From: Phoma sp. XZ068
Lineage: Eukaryota > Ascomycota > Dothideomycetes > Pleosporales > Didymellaceae
Assembly: GCA_004835665.1 (NCBI GenBank)
Contig: RBKR01000001.1
Location: forward strand, 2,852,001 to 2,916,000
DNA length: 64,000 nucleotides
Reading direction: 5' to 3'
In this document: in pieces, positions 1 to 11,200 of the stretch
Layout: each line of letters starts with the position of its first letter
Position numbering within the stretch: the stretch's first letter is position 1
Made by a program: the position numbers and the translations under genes
Notes under the pieces: generated by a model
Seen by the model: the letters and a program-made list of their open reading frames with translations, nothing else
Told to the model about the DNA's origin: nothing
The model's database searches: none

Positions 1-971
1 TGTTTCTTGATGCAGCTGCACGAGCTCCAAGGAAGTAGATAAGGTAGTTTCGGCCGTATCCAGTGTGGATAGGCAGAAGCGCTCCGTCCTGTCGAGCTCG
101 GGGACCCGGGCCCATCGGATTTGTCGGGAATGTGAACGTGTCCCAAGACATTTCGTTCTTTGGTGATGAGATATCCAAGTGGTGAAGTTGACTACTAACC
201 GGATCTGAGCCGGATATTAACCAGAGCTGGTTGTTAGCTAGTGCGGCGTTGGTAGTGGCGACTGGTGCTGTGGGAAGCTGCCACCACACTTTCGAGGCGA
301 TGTCGAATTGCCAAATGTCGCTCGCTTGATCGCCAGAACCATCATAGCCACCAAACAATACAATGCACTTGTCTTGTGCAAAGAGCTTCGCATTTCGTCG
401 CGGGCCAGGGGTAAGATCAAGAGTCGAAGGCGTCAGGTGTTCCCACGTCTTTCGTTCTGGGCTGAACATCCATACTGAGGACTTCTCGTCGATCAGTTTC
501 TCTTTCTCATCACAACCTCCATATACGGCAACATATCCGTGGAATGCACACGCTGCGTGGCTTGCTCTCGCATCCGGCACTCGTTCACCTTCGACTGAAG
601 GTATTGCTGGAATCAAGCCATAATCCATTTCAGGTCCGCCTGAGTGCTCGAGGGTTACTGCATGAACCTCATTACTTGCCAATTCGTTTTCTGCTATGAT
701 ACCACCAAAGATATAGGCTTTGTTGTTGACTACCGTCAAAGTGTGGTGTGATCTTGCTAACGATCGACTGGAAATATTAGCGGAGGATCAGAGTATGGGA
801 CCAGATAGATACTCACCCCGAATGGTCCCCCGAAGATGTTGCTATCCGACTGAAAGTAACCTTGAGAGGCAGGGTTGGCTTCGAAACAATGTACGCTGCA
901 TAACCAGCCTCGGCGGTGTGCTCAATTGCCTCTGCGGCGATATAGGCTCCGGCTGCAAGTTCGGCTGCCAT
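1..971 (-). CDS. Kelch-repeat protein, 3' end cut by window edge
   Basis: Two exons are visible: 971-817 and 767-1, joined across a 49-bp intron (816-768, GTGAGT...CAG with a CTAAT branch-like site). The reading frame runs off the left edge, so at least 307 residues are present and the C-terminus is missing. Kelch-type blades are recognisable: 'ARSHHTLTVVNNKAYIFGG', 'VAVYGGCDE', 'CIVLFGGYDG', each with the di-glycine and the following spaced aromatic/Trp. This predicts a beta-propeller used for protein-protein contacts. No enzymatic partner domain is visible in the part present. The start at 971 gives an Ala-rich N-terminus before the first blade and is the first Met in frame. The family is secure; the cellular role cannot be read from the sequence. 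Confidence 0.85.
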
Positions 972-1404
972 GACTTTTATTGTTGTGGCTCAGTATGGCC
1001 TGAGCCTTTAGAGGCACTAAATAAGGCGGTGATTAGACAACGGACTAGTGGGGTGGTGATGTCTTTACTGCAGTTACGCGCGCCATGACGTCACCCGTCT
1101 AAGGCTCCCTTTTTTTCGATCGCAAACGACATCATAAGCCAGACTGTCTCGTGGACGCATTCGAGAATATACACCTTAATTGAGATATCACATCGTCTGT
1201 CACCTTCCCATCCCTCTTGTACATACAAAGAAATCCTTCAGCACCATAGCAAAGCCGCTAACCCATCGGATGTTGTTGTAATATTGCTGTGGCATTCCAG
1301 AGACCTGATGCTAGGAAATTACCCTTGACCTCTACGGGTCTTGCCTGCATCGAGATAGACATGTACCCAGGAATCCATTAAACAGATTGTCTGAAAGACT
1401 TAGG
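972..1404. other. Intergenic; upstream region of the kelch gene
   Basis: No gene seen. It contains a perfect CRE palindrome (listed separately) about 115 bp upstream of the kelch start codon, and the 3' flank of the Cys-rich membrane protein gene. Confidence 0.5.
1086..1093. promoter_or_regulatory. Perfect CRE palindrome TGACGTCA
   Basis: The 8-bp palindrome TGACGTCA lies about 115 bp upstream of the kelch start codon. It is the consensus bound by ATF/CREB-type bZIP factors in fungi. Position and perfect symmetry support a promoter element, but binding is inferred. Confidence 0.45.
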
Positions 1405-2109
1405 TCATCCCGCTCGCATTGACAACCTTGGTACCTTGATAGCAGTACCCGCAATCTCAACCTCCTCCCGCTCCTTGGTTTGACGGTAGCGATTGTACTT
1501 GCGTTCCAGTGCCCAAACTAGCATAACGAGTAGGCCTACGATCATTATGCCGTACGCAGCCGATACTGATGGCGGCACTTCGAGCTCCTTGACAGAGTAT
1601 CGACGGATAACTTGGGTTGAGCGAGCCTGTCCCAGTGTCGGTAAGCGCGCAAATGTGGAGTCGTGAGAATTTTCAAGAGATGCATCGAAACCAGCATCAT
1701 CGACCACAGCAAACTGGCTGGTGTTGATGTTACACTTGTTGCCGGACCAAGTGCCGTTATGAGTGAAGCATTTCATGAAGTCTTCATACTCCCTTTCGCT
1801 GCTGAGCACTACCAGCTCGTTACTTCGTCTGTGTTGGTAGCATCCTCAACTCTTGCAATATATTGCGCACCTCAGCTCACCTATCGCACCCTCGCTAGCC
1901 AATCCACGCACTCCTGGACAGTCTCTCCACCTGTGGCAGTACTCTGGAGCCGGCATTGGATCGAACTGGATATGGTCCTTGCACTTTTTGGGCATTCGAT
2001 TGCAGAAGCATTCAACGGTATGGTAGTAGATATTCTCGCAAGTCCAGCATAGAGGGACGGGGCCGAGCACGCAGAGAATCTTCCTATTGGTGCCGGTAGT
2101 GCCACCCAT
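1405..2109 (-). CDS. Cys-rich single-pass membrane protein, hypothetical
   Basis: Model: exon 2109-1881, a 72-bp intron (1880-1809, GTGAGC...TAG), then exon 1808-1405; 210 residues. The N-terminal half is cysteine-rich, with short motifs such as 'LCWTCENIYYHTVECFC' and 'EYCHRWRDC'. The central part has two further Cys around 'KCFTHNGTWSGNKC'. Near the C-terminus a hydrophobic stretch ('YGIMIVGLLVMLVW') is followed by a basic cytosolic-looking tail (ERKYNRYR). No cleavable signal peptide is evident at the chosen Met. A shorter acceptor choice is possible: a CACAG lies 36 bp upstream of the chosen site but gives a stop with the GTGAGC donor. I do not recognise the family; function unknown. Confidence 0.5.
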
Positions 2110-2359
2110 TGCTGGTGAAGCTTAAGCTTTCAAAGAAGCCGAAAGAGGATGAATGGGGTGCGACTCAAGTAGAAAAGTGGAGATTGCATTAAAGGAGTTA
2201 ATGGAAATGGTGAGATAAGTGACTTGTGTTTCGTCATGAAGCCACAGCTGACAAACGCGCTTCTGAAAGGCACCATAGTGAGAGGCATTAATGCGCCACT
2301 CATGTGATCAGATTCAAAAGTGCCGTCTGCGTAGCTTGACGAGCGATCAAACGGAAGTT

Positions 2360-3838
2360 TTATAGCCACACCGGATTATCACTACCCAACGGCTTTGGCA
2401 TATGCTCCCATCCAATCTCCAACCCATCAATCTTTGGTGCATGCTTGACAGCCTTCAGTTCACCGAATCCTGTTGGTCTCGTCTCCAGATATTCCTCGAC
2501 ATCTTCAGGTCGTTTGAAGTCTTTGCCATCGAATCCGCTCTTACCTTCGTTCTGGCCCAATGACCTCAAATACTGCATGACCCCTGCAAGCGATACCTTC
2601 ACCTCGTAAGAACCGCCTTCGGTTGCTCGTTTGTACAGGGCTGCCAGAATTCCTGTAGCTAGAAGATAGCCGGCGCCGTGATCAAATGCTTGACAGGGCA
2701 GTACTCTTGCGGCTTCACCAGCTCCAAAACGCTCAGCATCGGCGACATTGATACCGGAGCATGTCTGAACGAGCGAGTCAAAGCCACGACGTTGTGACCA
2801 GGGGCCTTCTGGACCATACGCATCGAGAGTCGCGACAATCAGGCCCGGATTTAGCGCGATTAGTTCATGGGAAGACAAGCCTTGCGCAGCGAGGCTACCT
2901 GGGCGATAACTCTGGATGAACACATCGGCAGTACGAAGAAGTTCCAGAAGCTTCGCCTTGTCGTCGGGCTTCTTAATATCAAGCTGTACGGTCCGTTTCC
3001 CTCTCGAGATGTCAATGTCGAGATCCGGAAGATCAGGCAGCGAAGGAGAAGTTATCCAAACAACGTCCTAAAGCTTCATTAGTTACGTATAAAGGATTGG
3101 AAAACTGAAACTAACCGCTCCATGCGCTGCTAGAGTCTTCCCGGCAACCGGGGCCGCGATGACGCGAGACATCTCAACAACACGGACACCTCGGAGGCAT
3201 TTAGTAGCTTGACTGGATCCAGTGCCCTTTGGTAGGCGTGGAGCTCCTCCCATGATTTTGCTCAATAGTATGGGAAAGTCGGCGACTGCCCTTGACTGTG
3301 GAAGTGCATCCCAATTTTCAAAGGATCGAAGCGCTGCCATTACCGCACCTTCCTTTATCGCCTCAGTCTCAAGCTCAACTGCGTTCCAGTTCAGCATCTT
3401 CCGAGCTACATCTTCTCGTGAAGCACTGATGTCCAACCCTAAGATCCTTAGAGCATTTTCCCGATGGTTCGGGAAGCCATCATGCATTCTAATGTAGCCA
3501 TCCAATGTCTTATGTAGACCGCCAATGGTACCAAACGATGACGGCCCAGCTTTCCCATTAAGTACATACAGACGTTCAGATTTGAACTCGACGCAGGCAT
3601 GTTCAGCTGGGACTGTGACTTTTGGTATCGGTTTGTTGTTACGGGCTGACCAGACAAGAGCGGCCGTGAGTGCCGATAAAGCAATTGATGCTTGGGCCAG
3701 ATGGCTAACTTTGAAAGACGAAGGGTAGCATTTGGCATCAATGGGTAGGTTAATGGACCTTATAGCGACTTTTGGTAGGTCTAAAGTTGTCCATATATGA
3801 GCTACGGTGTCCAGTGGCGCGAACCTATGCCTGTTCAT
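2360..3838 (-). CDS. CoA-transferase family III (CaiB/BaiF-like)
   Basis: Exons 3838-3116 and 3067-2360 flank a 48-bp intron (GTTAGT...TAG) and give 476 residues. The join restores a typical class III motif, with 'GVRVVEMSRVIAAPVAGKTL' leading into 'AAHGADVVWI'. Later come 'DISRGKRTVQLDIK' and 'TADVFIQSYRPGSLAAQGLS', standard landmarks of CaiB/BaiF and alpha-methylacyl-CoA racemase relatives. These enzymes move CoA between carboxylic acids through an aspartyl-CoA intermediate, or racemise branched acyl-CoAs. The substrate cannot be assigned. The first ~200 residues are a divergent half-domain seen in two-domain fungal members. The product is probably cytosolic or peroxisomal, but the C-terminus (PVWL) is not a PTS1. 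A 21-bp tandem repeat lies just upstream of the start. Confidence 0.85.
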
Positions 3839-3912
3839 GGTTATTTCAGTGGATACCGGATCAGTATGTAGAGGGGAGAAGCCTTCAACTTTGCGTGCTA
3901 TTCAGAGTTGCT

Positions 3913-3985
3913 CAAGATGACCTCGGGTGCGTACAAGATGACCTCGGGTGCGTACAAGATGACCTCGGGTGCGTACAAGATGACT
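3913..3985. repeat. 21-bp tandem repeat, 3.5 copies
   Basis: The unit CAAGATGACCTCGGGTGCGTA occurs three times without mismatch (3913-3933, 3934-3954, 3955-3975), followed by a 10-base partial copy. It begins 75 bp upstream of the CoA-transferase start codon. The unit is a multiple of three and is open in at least one frame, but no coding context surrounds it. It looks like a minisatellite in the 5' region of the gene. Confidence 0.95.
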
Positions 3986-4620
3986 CAAACTTGACTCAAT
4001 CGGATCCACGCGACCTTGATGGTTGTTTCCGATGGAAGTTCCGGAAAGCCGGAGATCTTCAAATCGAGCCAACGCCAACGAGGCTTAGCGTAAATGGCCG
4101 TCATGTGCTCCGCTCTATGCCAACGAACACATTAGAAGTGAGCCAACGCCACCGCTCTTGCTGCAAACTCGAAAGGAACTCCCCTACAGCTATTGTTTTG
4201 TTCCGGCACCCCATGTTGCCGGTCAATCCTCCTTGCGGACTTAGATTTTTTTGAAGCCCCCCATGATACAAGCTTGGGACAACATTAACCCTGGGTTCGC
4301 TCAGCGAGTGCATACTGTATGAAGGAAACTACGCGTAGCACACTTGAGGTAACATTTTGTGAGTAAAAAACAGTTCAGGGAAGTGACAAAACCCGACCGC
4401 TCCGCTGTGCTTGACTTGATAGACCGGGTATACTGGCTTCCTTTCGACATCTCGGGCGTACTTTCTTTCGGTGAGTCGTTCGGTAGCATCAAACCTGGTC
4501 TCGCCCACCCTTGAGTAGAGATCTTCTGCAGCTCTGGCAAGCGAGTTGCCCAAATGGCTTCAATCAATTTTATTCATCGTTTTCACAGTGCCTTGAAACT
4601 CGCTGTACATAAAAACAATC
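3986..4620. other. Intergenic, no supportable gene
   Basis: Only short open frames without recognisable motifs are present. It separates the repeat from the P450 relic and may include further decayed sequence that I cannot identify. Confidence 0.4.
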
Positions 4621-5197
4621 GAAAAGATGCGATGCCGCAGACAGCTTGTGCATGAGAAGTTCCTCCAGCGACTGACTAGGCAACAGAAGGGAAGGCGCAG
4701 AACTAGATCGGCTCCATCATAGCGTACAATGAGGAGAGAAGCGATATCAATATTCTGGGAAATGAGATGGAGGCGAACGTGCCGCTTCTGATCTTCGCTG
4801 GTAGCGAGATAACGAGTTCGGCTATGAGCACGATGTTGAATGAGCTACTTCGAAGCCCAGTGGCTCTTACGAAAGCCAAGGGGAAATTCGATCAGTGTCT
4901 GGGTCAGAGCACGATACTACGGTGGCTACTATCACAATAATGCAGTCCCTCACTGCAGTCATTCAAGAAGGTATTCGGATGGGAATCCCAGCTGCGGCGG
5001 GAGTGCCACATGTGGTGCTGGGAGAAGGGCCGATGGCTTTGGCTCAAGTGGCGCATGTGTCCCAAGGCTTTCCCTAGCATTGCAGCCTGACCGAATTTGT
5101 AAACTTTCGTCTCAGTAAACCAGTACCCGACCTTTCTGCCAGGGACCAACTTCTGCAATCTCCATTCAGCCATACTAGAGCGTTTCTTGTGTAGCAC
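4621..5197 (+). pseudogene. Decayed cytochrome P450 fragment
   Basis: Pieces of a P450 are readable in order on the + strand, in shifting frames. A basic pre-I-helix segment ('HEKFLQRL') comes first. 'IGSIIAYNEERS' follows directly after an in-frame TAG at 4704-4706. The I-helix oxygen-binding region reads 'NVPLLIFAGSEITSSAMS' (family form AGSETT). After a frame change near 4880 comes 'EIRSV', then the K-helix-like 'LTAVIQEGIRMGIP' (family ExxR; here E-G-I-R). A stop at 5075-5077 and a return to the first frame give 'FVSVNQY' and 'ERFL', which match the segment before the haem loop. The N-terminal half and the Cys haem-binding loop are not found. The relic resembles fungal detoxification or secondary-metabolism P450s. 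It cannot encode a working enzyme. Confidence 0.65.
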
Positions 5198-5960
5198 ACC
5201 CTTTCCCCCTGACCGGCTAGGCGGCTATGAGCCTTCCTTATATGGACGACATAAATGCATTGGACCATATTTAGCATGGGCTATCATGCGATAGACATTT
5301 ACAAGCCTGAAATAGGATTTTGCCATCAAGCTTGCCGAAGTACTGCCAGATTATTGCGAGTAAAAGGCTTGTATTTTCTGGGCAAAGGGCCCGTTGCGGA
5401 TGGATACGAGTCATTCATTTGCAGCCGCGTAAGGGTACCTAGGTATGAAACATCACACGACTGAACTTTCGGCCCCGTCCCTGCACTGCATCCTATCTCT
5501 TTCAAAGGCTCTTCAGCAGCAGAATGATATTGGCGACCTTGCGTGTGCTCCGAGCTTCGAGTTCTCCCTTGACTGACGGTTTGCAGCGGTGGACCTGCCA
5601 CTCACTTCATGAAAATGCTTATTCTTTTTACCCTTTCAGTCAAGCACTGTCAACATGGGTGAAACTGACCTAGAGCATACCTCACGATCAGTTGACCCCG
5701 TGTCACTTGAACACATATGGCATTGTAGCAGTTAAGAACTTATATAAACGGAATCAGTGTTTAGTGTCCCAGAGGATGAGTGCCAATCTCTGTCTAAATA
5801 GTGAGACAACTTTGCTCTGTCCATCGCTACTATCGATCACGAGCCTACACATTGGCAATACCTCCATTCCATAATCAGCAATAACAGAACCCGACGCCTC
5901 CGATGATGGGATACATGTAAACACTGCCACTCCCCTCACTCCTCCATTTCGTAACCGCGC
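5198..5960. other. Intergenic, nothing recognisable
   Basis: No coding motif, RNA gene or repeat could be supported. Open frames here are short and lack codon or protein features. It may contain more decayed sequence linked to the adjacent P450 relic. Confidence 0.35.
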
Positions 5961-6738
5961 TTACAACTCGCCTTCGCCGAGACACCTCTTCAACGGGAAG
6001 GTGTCACCCGTGCAGAGACTGATGACGCCATTGACCCATCTCAAATCGCTATACGACCTATCCTCAAAAGAGTCCGCTTGGTAGTAGGTCAAGCTTCCCT
6101 CCCCACCAATTGATCCCTGCCATACGTTTCCGCTATCGCGGTTTGTCCAAGCATTGGTTACAATCGCGCCGTACTTGCCTTCGGGCACGGGGGCGGCGAA
6201 GGTCTGGGTTTCGGTGGTCGCCCACGAGTAACTGTAGTTAATTGACGTAGTTGCCGTAAGATATTCATTTATCGCTACACCAAAAGTTTGGGCGACATTG
6301 ATGGTGTTTGTGAGGGTGACACCGGTGGCAATCGAGACCGTTAAGGGATCTGGATCATGTCAACAGGATGATTTCCTCCTCTTGGATGGTCAACTTACGC
6401 TTGACGACTTGGCTAGTCAGAACGTCCCAGCCGAGGAAACGGTTGCGAGGGTTGGGGATAATGATGGTCTCACCGCGCTTCTGCAGGCGCGGTTCATCCT
6501 TGTTTGTCTCGTTGGCTGGGAGGGTAATGAGAGTGTCATCTAGGTTGCTGGGCTTGGGGGGGATGGTGCCAGACTCGCGAAGCTTCTTGAGCTCATCAAA
6601 GTCGTCGCGCTTCATCATCGTGTAGCGTCCGTCATTGCCGTAAAGGATGACGTCGTCGGGACCAATTATGATGGGAGCTGGGGCCGCTGCGACCAGAGCA
6701 GCGCTGGAGGCGAGAGCGAGGATTTGAGTGAAGTGCAT
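5961..6738 (-). CDS. Secreted effector-like protein (celp0028-type)
   Basis: Exons 6738-6399 and 6349-5961 surround a 49-bp intron (GTAAGT...CAG) and give 242 residues. The N-terminus is a clear signal peptide (MHFTQILALASSAALVAAAP). Two dibasic KR sites (in 'MMKRDDF' and 'LQKRGET') could be Kex2 processing points. The mature part holds 'IIIPNPRNRFLGWDVL', then a Thr/Ser-rich, beta-prone stretch, 'VPEGKYGAIVTNAWTNRDSG' and a C-terminal 'SLCTGDTFPLKRCL' with two Cys. From memory, this order resembles proteins annotated as 'celp0028 effector like' in Colletotrichum and other plant-associated fungi; that match was not searched. Role in host interaction is inferred from the family name and secretion only. 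It is divergently oriented to another small secreted protein gene. Confidence 0.7.
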
Positions 6739-7572
6739 ATTGAAAGAGTGTATGAGTCTACAAGACTGATAAAAGAGTGTGTGTTGTGTAACGAGGGATC
6801 GTGGCTGTTGTGATGATTCTGAGCTTGGTGAAATAATGATGTACTTATACAAACCTGCTACCCACCATTTGGTTTTCATGCGGGATAACTCAGATACGGT
6901 CATCCGATAGGGGTTTACAAATGGCAAGTACCTCGTGTGGGGTGAAGATATGGCATCGGTCCGAGTCTTGATGAAGTCGATAACACAGCCTTAAGATCCT
7001 ACGTAGTTAGAGGAATCACCAGACCACCCTCCGGTAAGTTTTCAATTCGTCAATCAGACTTACCATTGAGGCTCAGTTTTTTGTTGTTCCATGCATGTTC
7101 TCGGCGTCGCTCGCGATTGGTGGCAATCCTAGTCGAATGGCCGGACCCGCACGCATGACGTTTCACGATGGTGACATGCTGTGTGGATCTTCTACCCAAA
7201 GAAGGCTCATAGCCCCACATGGATCACTCGCAGGGCTGAATGCCTCGTGTTCTGCCTGAAAAACCGAAATAACACCAGTTCGGGCCGGTTGAACGATCCC
7301 AATTGTGGTGAGGCTGGTGTTTCAAGCCCCATACTGATCGCCACTTTTTCACCGTTTACACCGGCCTAATCTCCCAGATCCCATATGCGTCTTGGCAATG
7401 GCTGATAGAGGCATCACGCTCATGCTGAAAATGGAATACTCGAGGGGATAAGTATCCTGCGTAACCTTGGGATTGTAACTATCACTACGCCTCAGACAAC
7501 CAGTCTTCACTCTCATTCATCGTACATACACTCTTTTGCTTCAAGCATTTACACTCGTTCCAAACATTCAAG
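6739..7572. promoter_or_regulatory. Shared divergent promoter of two secreted-protein genes
   Basis: This 834-bp gap separates the divergent start codons at 6738 (-) and 7573 (+). No gene is seen in it. The layout allows co-regulation of the two secreted proteins, but I see no convincing shared element. Confidence 0.4.
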
Positions 7573-7944
7573 ATGCGTTCTACATCCGCCATCCTCGCCC
7601 TTACCACCCTCCTTGCACCCTTCGTGGCAGCAGACCTCCACATTGCTGGTGTCTGCGTCGATTACCCAGGCGGCGGCTATGCGGTATACAACGAAGCTGC
7701 AACAGTCGCATCATGCGGCAACTACAAAAGGCGAAACACCGGCAACAAGCAGTGGGACCAATGCCCAGACTGTGAAATGGTAAGTGCTTTGTAGGCTTCG
7801 GAGGACCGACCGAGAACTAACTTTCAGCAGAAAGTGATTGGCAACTTGAATGTCTGCCACTCCGCCGGAAACCACATTGGAGGTGACGAGCTCAACTACT
7901 ACTGCAGCAAGATCAACAAGGCTAAAGGCTCGTTGGCGTCGTAG
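7573..7944 (+). CDS. Small secreted Cys-rich protein, 107 aa
   Basis: Exon 7573-7779, a 48-bp intron (GTAAGT...CTAAC...CAG) and exon 7828-7944. The signal peptide is MRSTSAILALTTLLAPFVAA. The mature part of about 87 residues has six cysteines ('GVCVDY', 'ASCGNY', 'QCPDCEM', 'NVCHSAG', 'YYCSKI'), enough for three disulfides. This is the typical architecture of fungal apoplastic effector or antimicrobial-type proteins, and I recognise no named family. The 3' splice site is a tandem NAGNAG (TTTCAGCAG), so transcripts with or without one Gln codon are expected. The Met at 7573 is chosen because it begins the signal peptide. Confidence 0.75.
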
Positions 7945-8281
7945 ACTTTCTTTAGATAGACGATGGTTAATTAAGAAAATGAACTAAATTCGTCAATGCG
8001 CAATACTTGTAGCGACCGCTACGGCGCCGTGAATCGTGTCTATCCTGAACTTTGGCCGGGGGTGGCGTTCCTGCGGGGCGGCCCGTAGGTCGTCATCCGC
8101 GCGTCTGACATGAGCCCAGGCATCAATTTTGTGCACGATCGCCGGCAAAATTACTTGGTCGAGCCTTATACACACCTCTAGTCCCAAAATGATATTACCA
8201 CCGACGCCTATTTGAGCTCTTTTAATTTGAACGCCTGAAATGCCACAGAACCTATTCCCAAAACGCCGCCAATGCACAAAT
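7945..8281. other. Convergent intergenic region
   Basis: This is the 3' flank between the small secreted protein and midasin. Nothing supportable is seen. Confidence 0.4.
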
Positions 8282-11200
8282 CTATGCAGCACTCCCGGCA
8301 ACTTCGCCAAACCACTGCCTTAGCGCACCGGCCAACACGCCAGGCAACTCTCTAACATCGCGTACCACTAAATAGTACCTAAAGGGAAAGCGCTCCATAT
8401 ACTTCCACCTGACCACCTTGCCCTCGGGCGTGATCTCAACAGACTGCAAGTCTAGAATTGATGTCTTATCTTGCTCCTTCTTCGGCGCAACAGCTCCGTC
8501 AGGTTGCGCCGCTGGATTGTCACTCAGTGTCCGTGCAGGGGCAGCGAAAGGAGCAGTAGCCGTGGCGTCAATGATGATAAAAACAATCATCACACGTTCT
8601 TCTTGGGCTTTGCGTACGAGCCTTTGAATCTCAGCATGAGAATCGCAAATACCATCGCTGACGACTAGCATCAACTGCCATAGCTCTTCTCCCGCGCTCG
8701 AACTCCCCTTCCTCCTCGCCTCGGCGAAAAGATCGAGCGACCTGTCAACAAGCCCACGAACATTTGTTTTCGCAGCGTCGAAGCCGAATTGCTCAAACAC
8801 GCGCACACCAGCCTCGGAGGTGAATGGTTTGTCGAAGTCGTGCGCGACGTTGACGGAGTCACCGAAACCTACGACGGAAACCTCGCCCACCTCTAGCATG
8901 GCTAGAGATCGTGTGACTAAAGTCAAAGTCTTGAGAGCAAGGTTGCTAGCGCCGCTATCTGCCATACTCCTACTGTCGTCTAGCGCGATCATGACTTGGT
9001 AGCTCCTCTTGCTGGGTTGACTGCGCCTGAGCCAGATCTTGTCGCGCTTATAGCCAGACGCGATGTACGGGATGATGCGCTTCAGATTGAGGCGCTTTCC
9101 TGTGCGGAAGTCGCCACGGAGCTTGGTCGCGAGGGTCGGTGCGAGGATCAGGCGCAGAGATTCCGTTAGCTGCTGGGAGAGCGAGTGGGTCGCTGACTCG
9201 TGAGCAAGCCAGAGCGAGCGTGCGGTTGTGGGATCCATAGCGGTCGAGTCAAGATGCGTGCTTTCAAGCTGAAGATCGACTTCATCAACAGATTCGGACT
9301 CAGAGACGTCTTCATCGAGAGGCATGGCGTCGGCCATGTCTTCATCGTCTTGGTTGGACAAGGGCTTCTGGTCGCCGATGAAGGCTTGTGGTTGGCCGTC
9401 CGTGGCGCCGGGCTGGGGTTGCAGCTCGTCTTGTTCGGGCTCAGGCTTGCTGTCGGCGTCTTCCATATCGACATCCTGTGCATCTGCCATGTCTTGGTCA
9501 TTGTCCTCGGGTCGAGTCGGCATCTTTTCCTCTTCCTCCTCGTTCATGGGCATGGCCATATCATGATCTAGCGCCTTTGCTTGCTCCTCAGTGGCAGTGC
9601 CCAGTGCTTGCGTGTCAGCCTGCTGCTCTTCGTCTTGGAGATGCTCAAAGTCCGCATCAGCCATGTCGATCTCCTTGTCGATCTGTTGAATCTGGGTCTC
9701 GTCCTTCTCTCGCGCCTCGGAGATCTGCTTCTGCTGGTTGTACCACTTCTCTAGAACATCGCCCAGCTTCTTGAAGGACTGAGTCTCCTTTGACTCCTCA
9801 GGCTCTTCACCACGACCGCCTGCATCGGGAGCAGTTGTCTGCCCTAGCGTGCCATCCTCCGCAGCAGTATCCTGCTTTTGATCAGACCCGTCGCCTTCTT
9901 CACCCTCTTCGCGATTGGCAGCACTGGCGGAAGCTTGTTCGTTCTTGTTCTGGTGTGCTTCCTCATTGGCTTCGGTGCCAGCTCCAGCCTCAGCGTTTGG
10001 ATCAGTCTGGTCAGTATCCTTTTGCTCGCGAGGTTCATCGTCAGGCATGTTCTCGTCAGGTAGAGGAACCGCATCATCGTCCATAGGTTCATCGTCTTCC
10101 TGCTCTTCGTCCTCGGCAGGTTGCTCTTCATCTTGGACGTGACCAGTCGTGTCCTTTTCCTCTTCACCTTCCTGCTCTGGACCGATCTCTTCGTCGACAG
10201 TATCTGGCTCGGCGTTCGGCTCCATCTCCGGGTCCATCTCATCTTCAGGCAGATCGTCGCCCATATCCATATCACCGAGATCATCATCTTTACCATCGTC
10301 GTCCTGGCCGTCGATGTTCAGATCCTCCGGCAAATCCAGCGTTTCTTCTTCCTTGGCATGCGGGTCCATCTGCTCGGTCTCGCCCGCACCGACATTCTCG
10401 TCTTGATCCTCGCCCTCCATCTCTTCATCTTCCTCGCCCTCTTGACCCTCCTTCTTGTCATCTTCTTTACCCTCGTCGCCAGCTTCTTCTTTCTCGTTCT
10501 CCTTCTCCTTCTGCTCATTGGCAACCTGCTCCTCTTGATCTTCAGTACCAACATCTTGCTTTCCCTCCTTGTCTTTTGCATCATCATCCTTTCCACCCTC
10601 ATCCCACATCTTCTCGTCCACCGCACTCGGCCCCAGATCATCAACACTCCCAACCTCGCTCTGCACATCGTCATCTCCTTCTTCGCCCTCCTCATCGCCA
10701 TTATCTTCTTTCTCGCCAACCTCTTCGGTTTCACCTTCCATATCGTTCTCACCCATATCGACAGCATCGTCTTGTTCTTCAATACTCCCTTCTCGCTCAC
10801 CCTTCTCCTGTGCCAGATCCTCGAGATCTTCGTCGTCTTCGATATCCTTAGAAATGTCCTCTGCGCCTTCGCCTTCGCCAAGACCGGTTCCTTCTTCCAA
10901 CTTTTCATCTTTGCCCTTTTGTTGCTCTGATGACTTCTCGGGCGGTTGGCAGAAACCCTGGGTGCCGATCTGGATGAAAGACTTGGAAAGGCGGTAGAGA
11001 AGCTTAGTTGTCGTTGCGTGGAGGGCGTCGAAGCGGTCAACGAGGTATTGGTGTGAAGCGATGTACTGGTTCAGGATAGGTTGGATAGCTGCAAACATAG
11101 CGGCAATACCTTGGAGGTTTTCGTCGTTAGGAAGGTATTGCATGTTGTCCAGGATAGTGTGCAAAGCATCGCGGATCTGAGAAGCATGGAGACCACTGAT

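Noticed and set aside
10121..10930. A 269-codon Leu/Ile/Phe-rich frame on the + strand
   Set aside because: It is the antisense of midasin's Asp/Glu-rich region; GAA/GAG/GAT codons read backward give Phe/Leu/Ile. No independent support.
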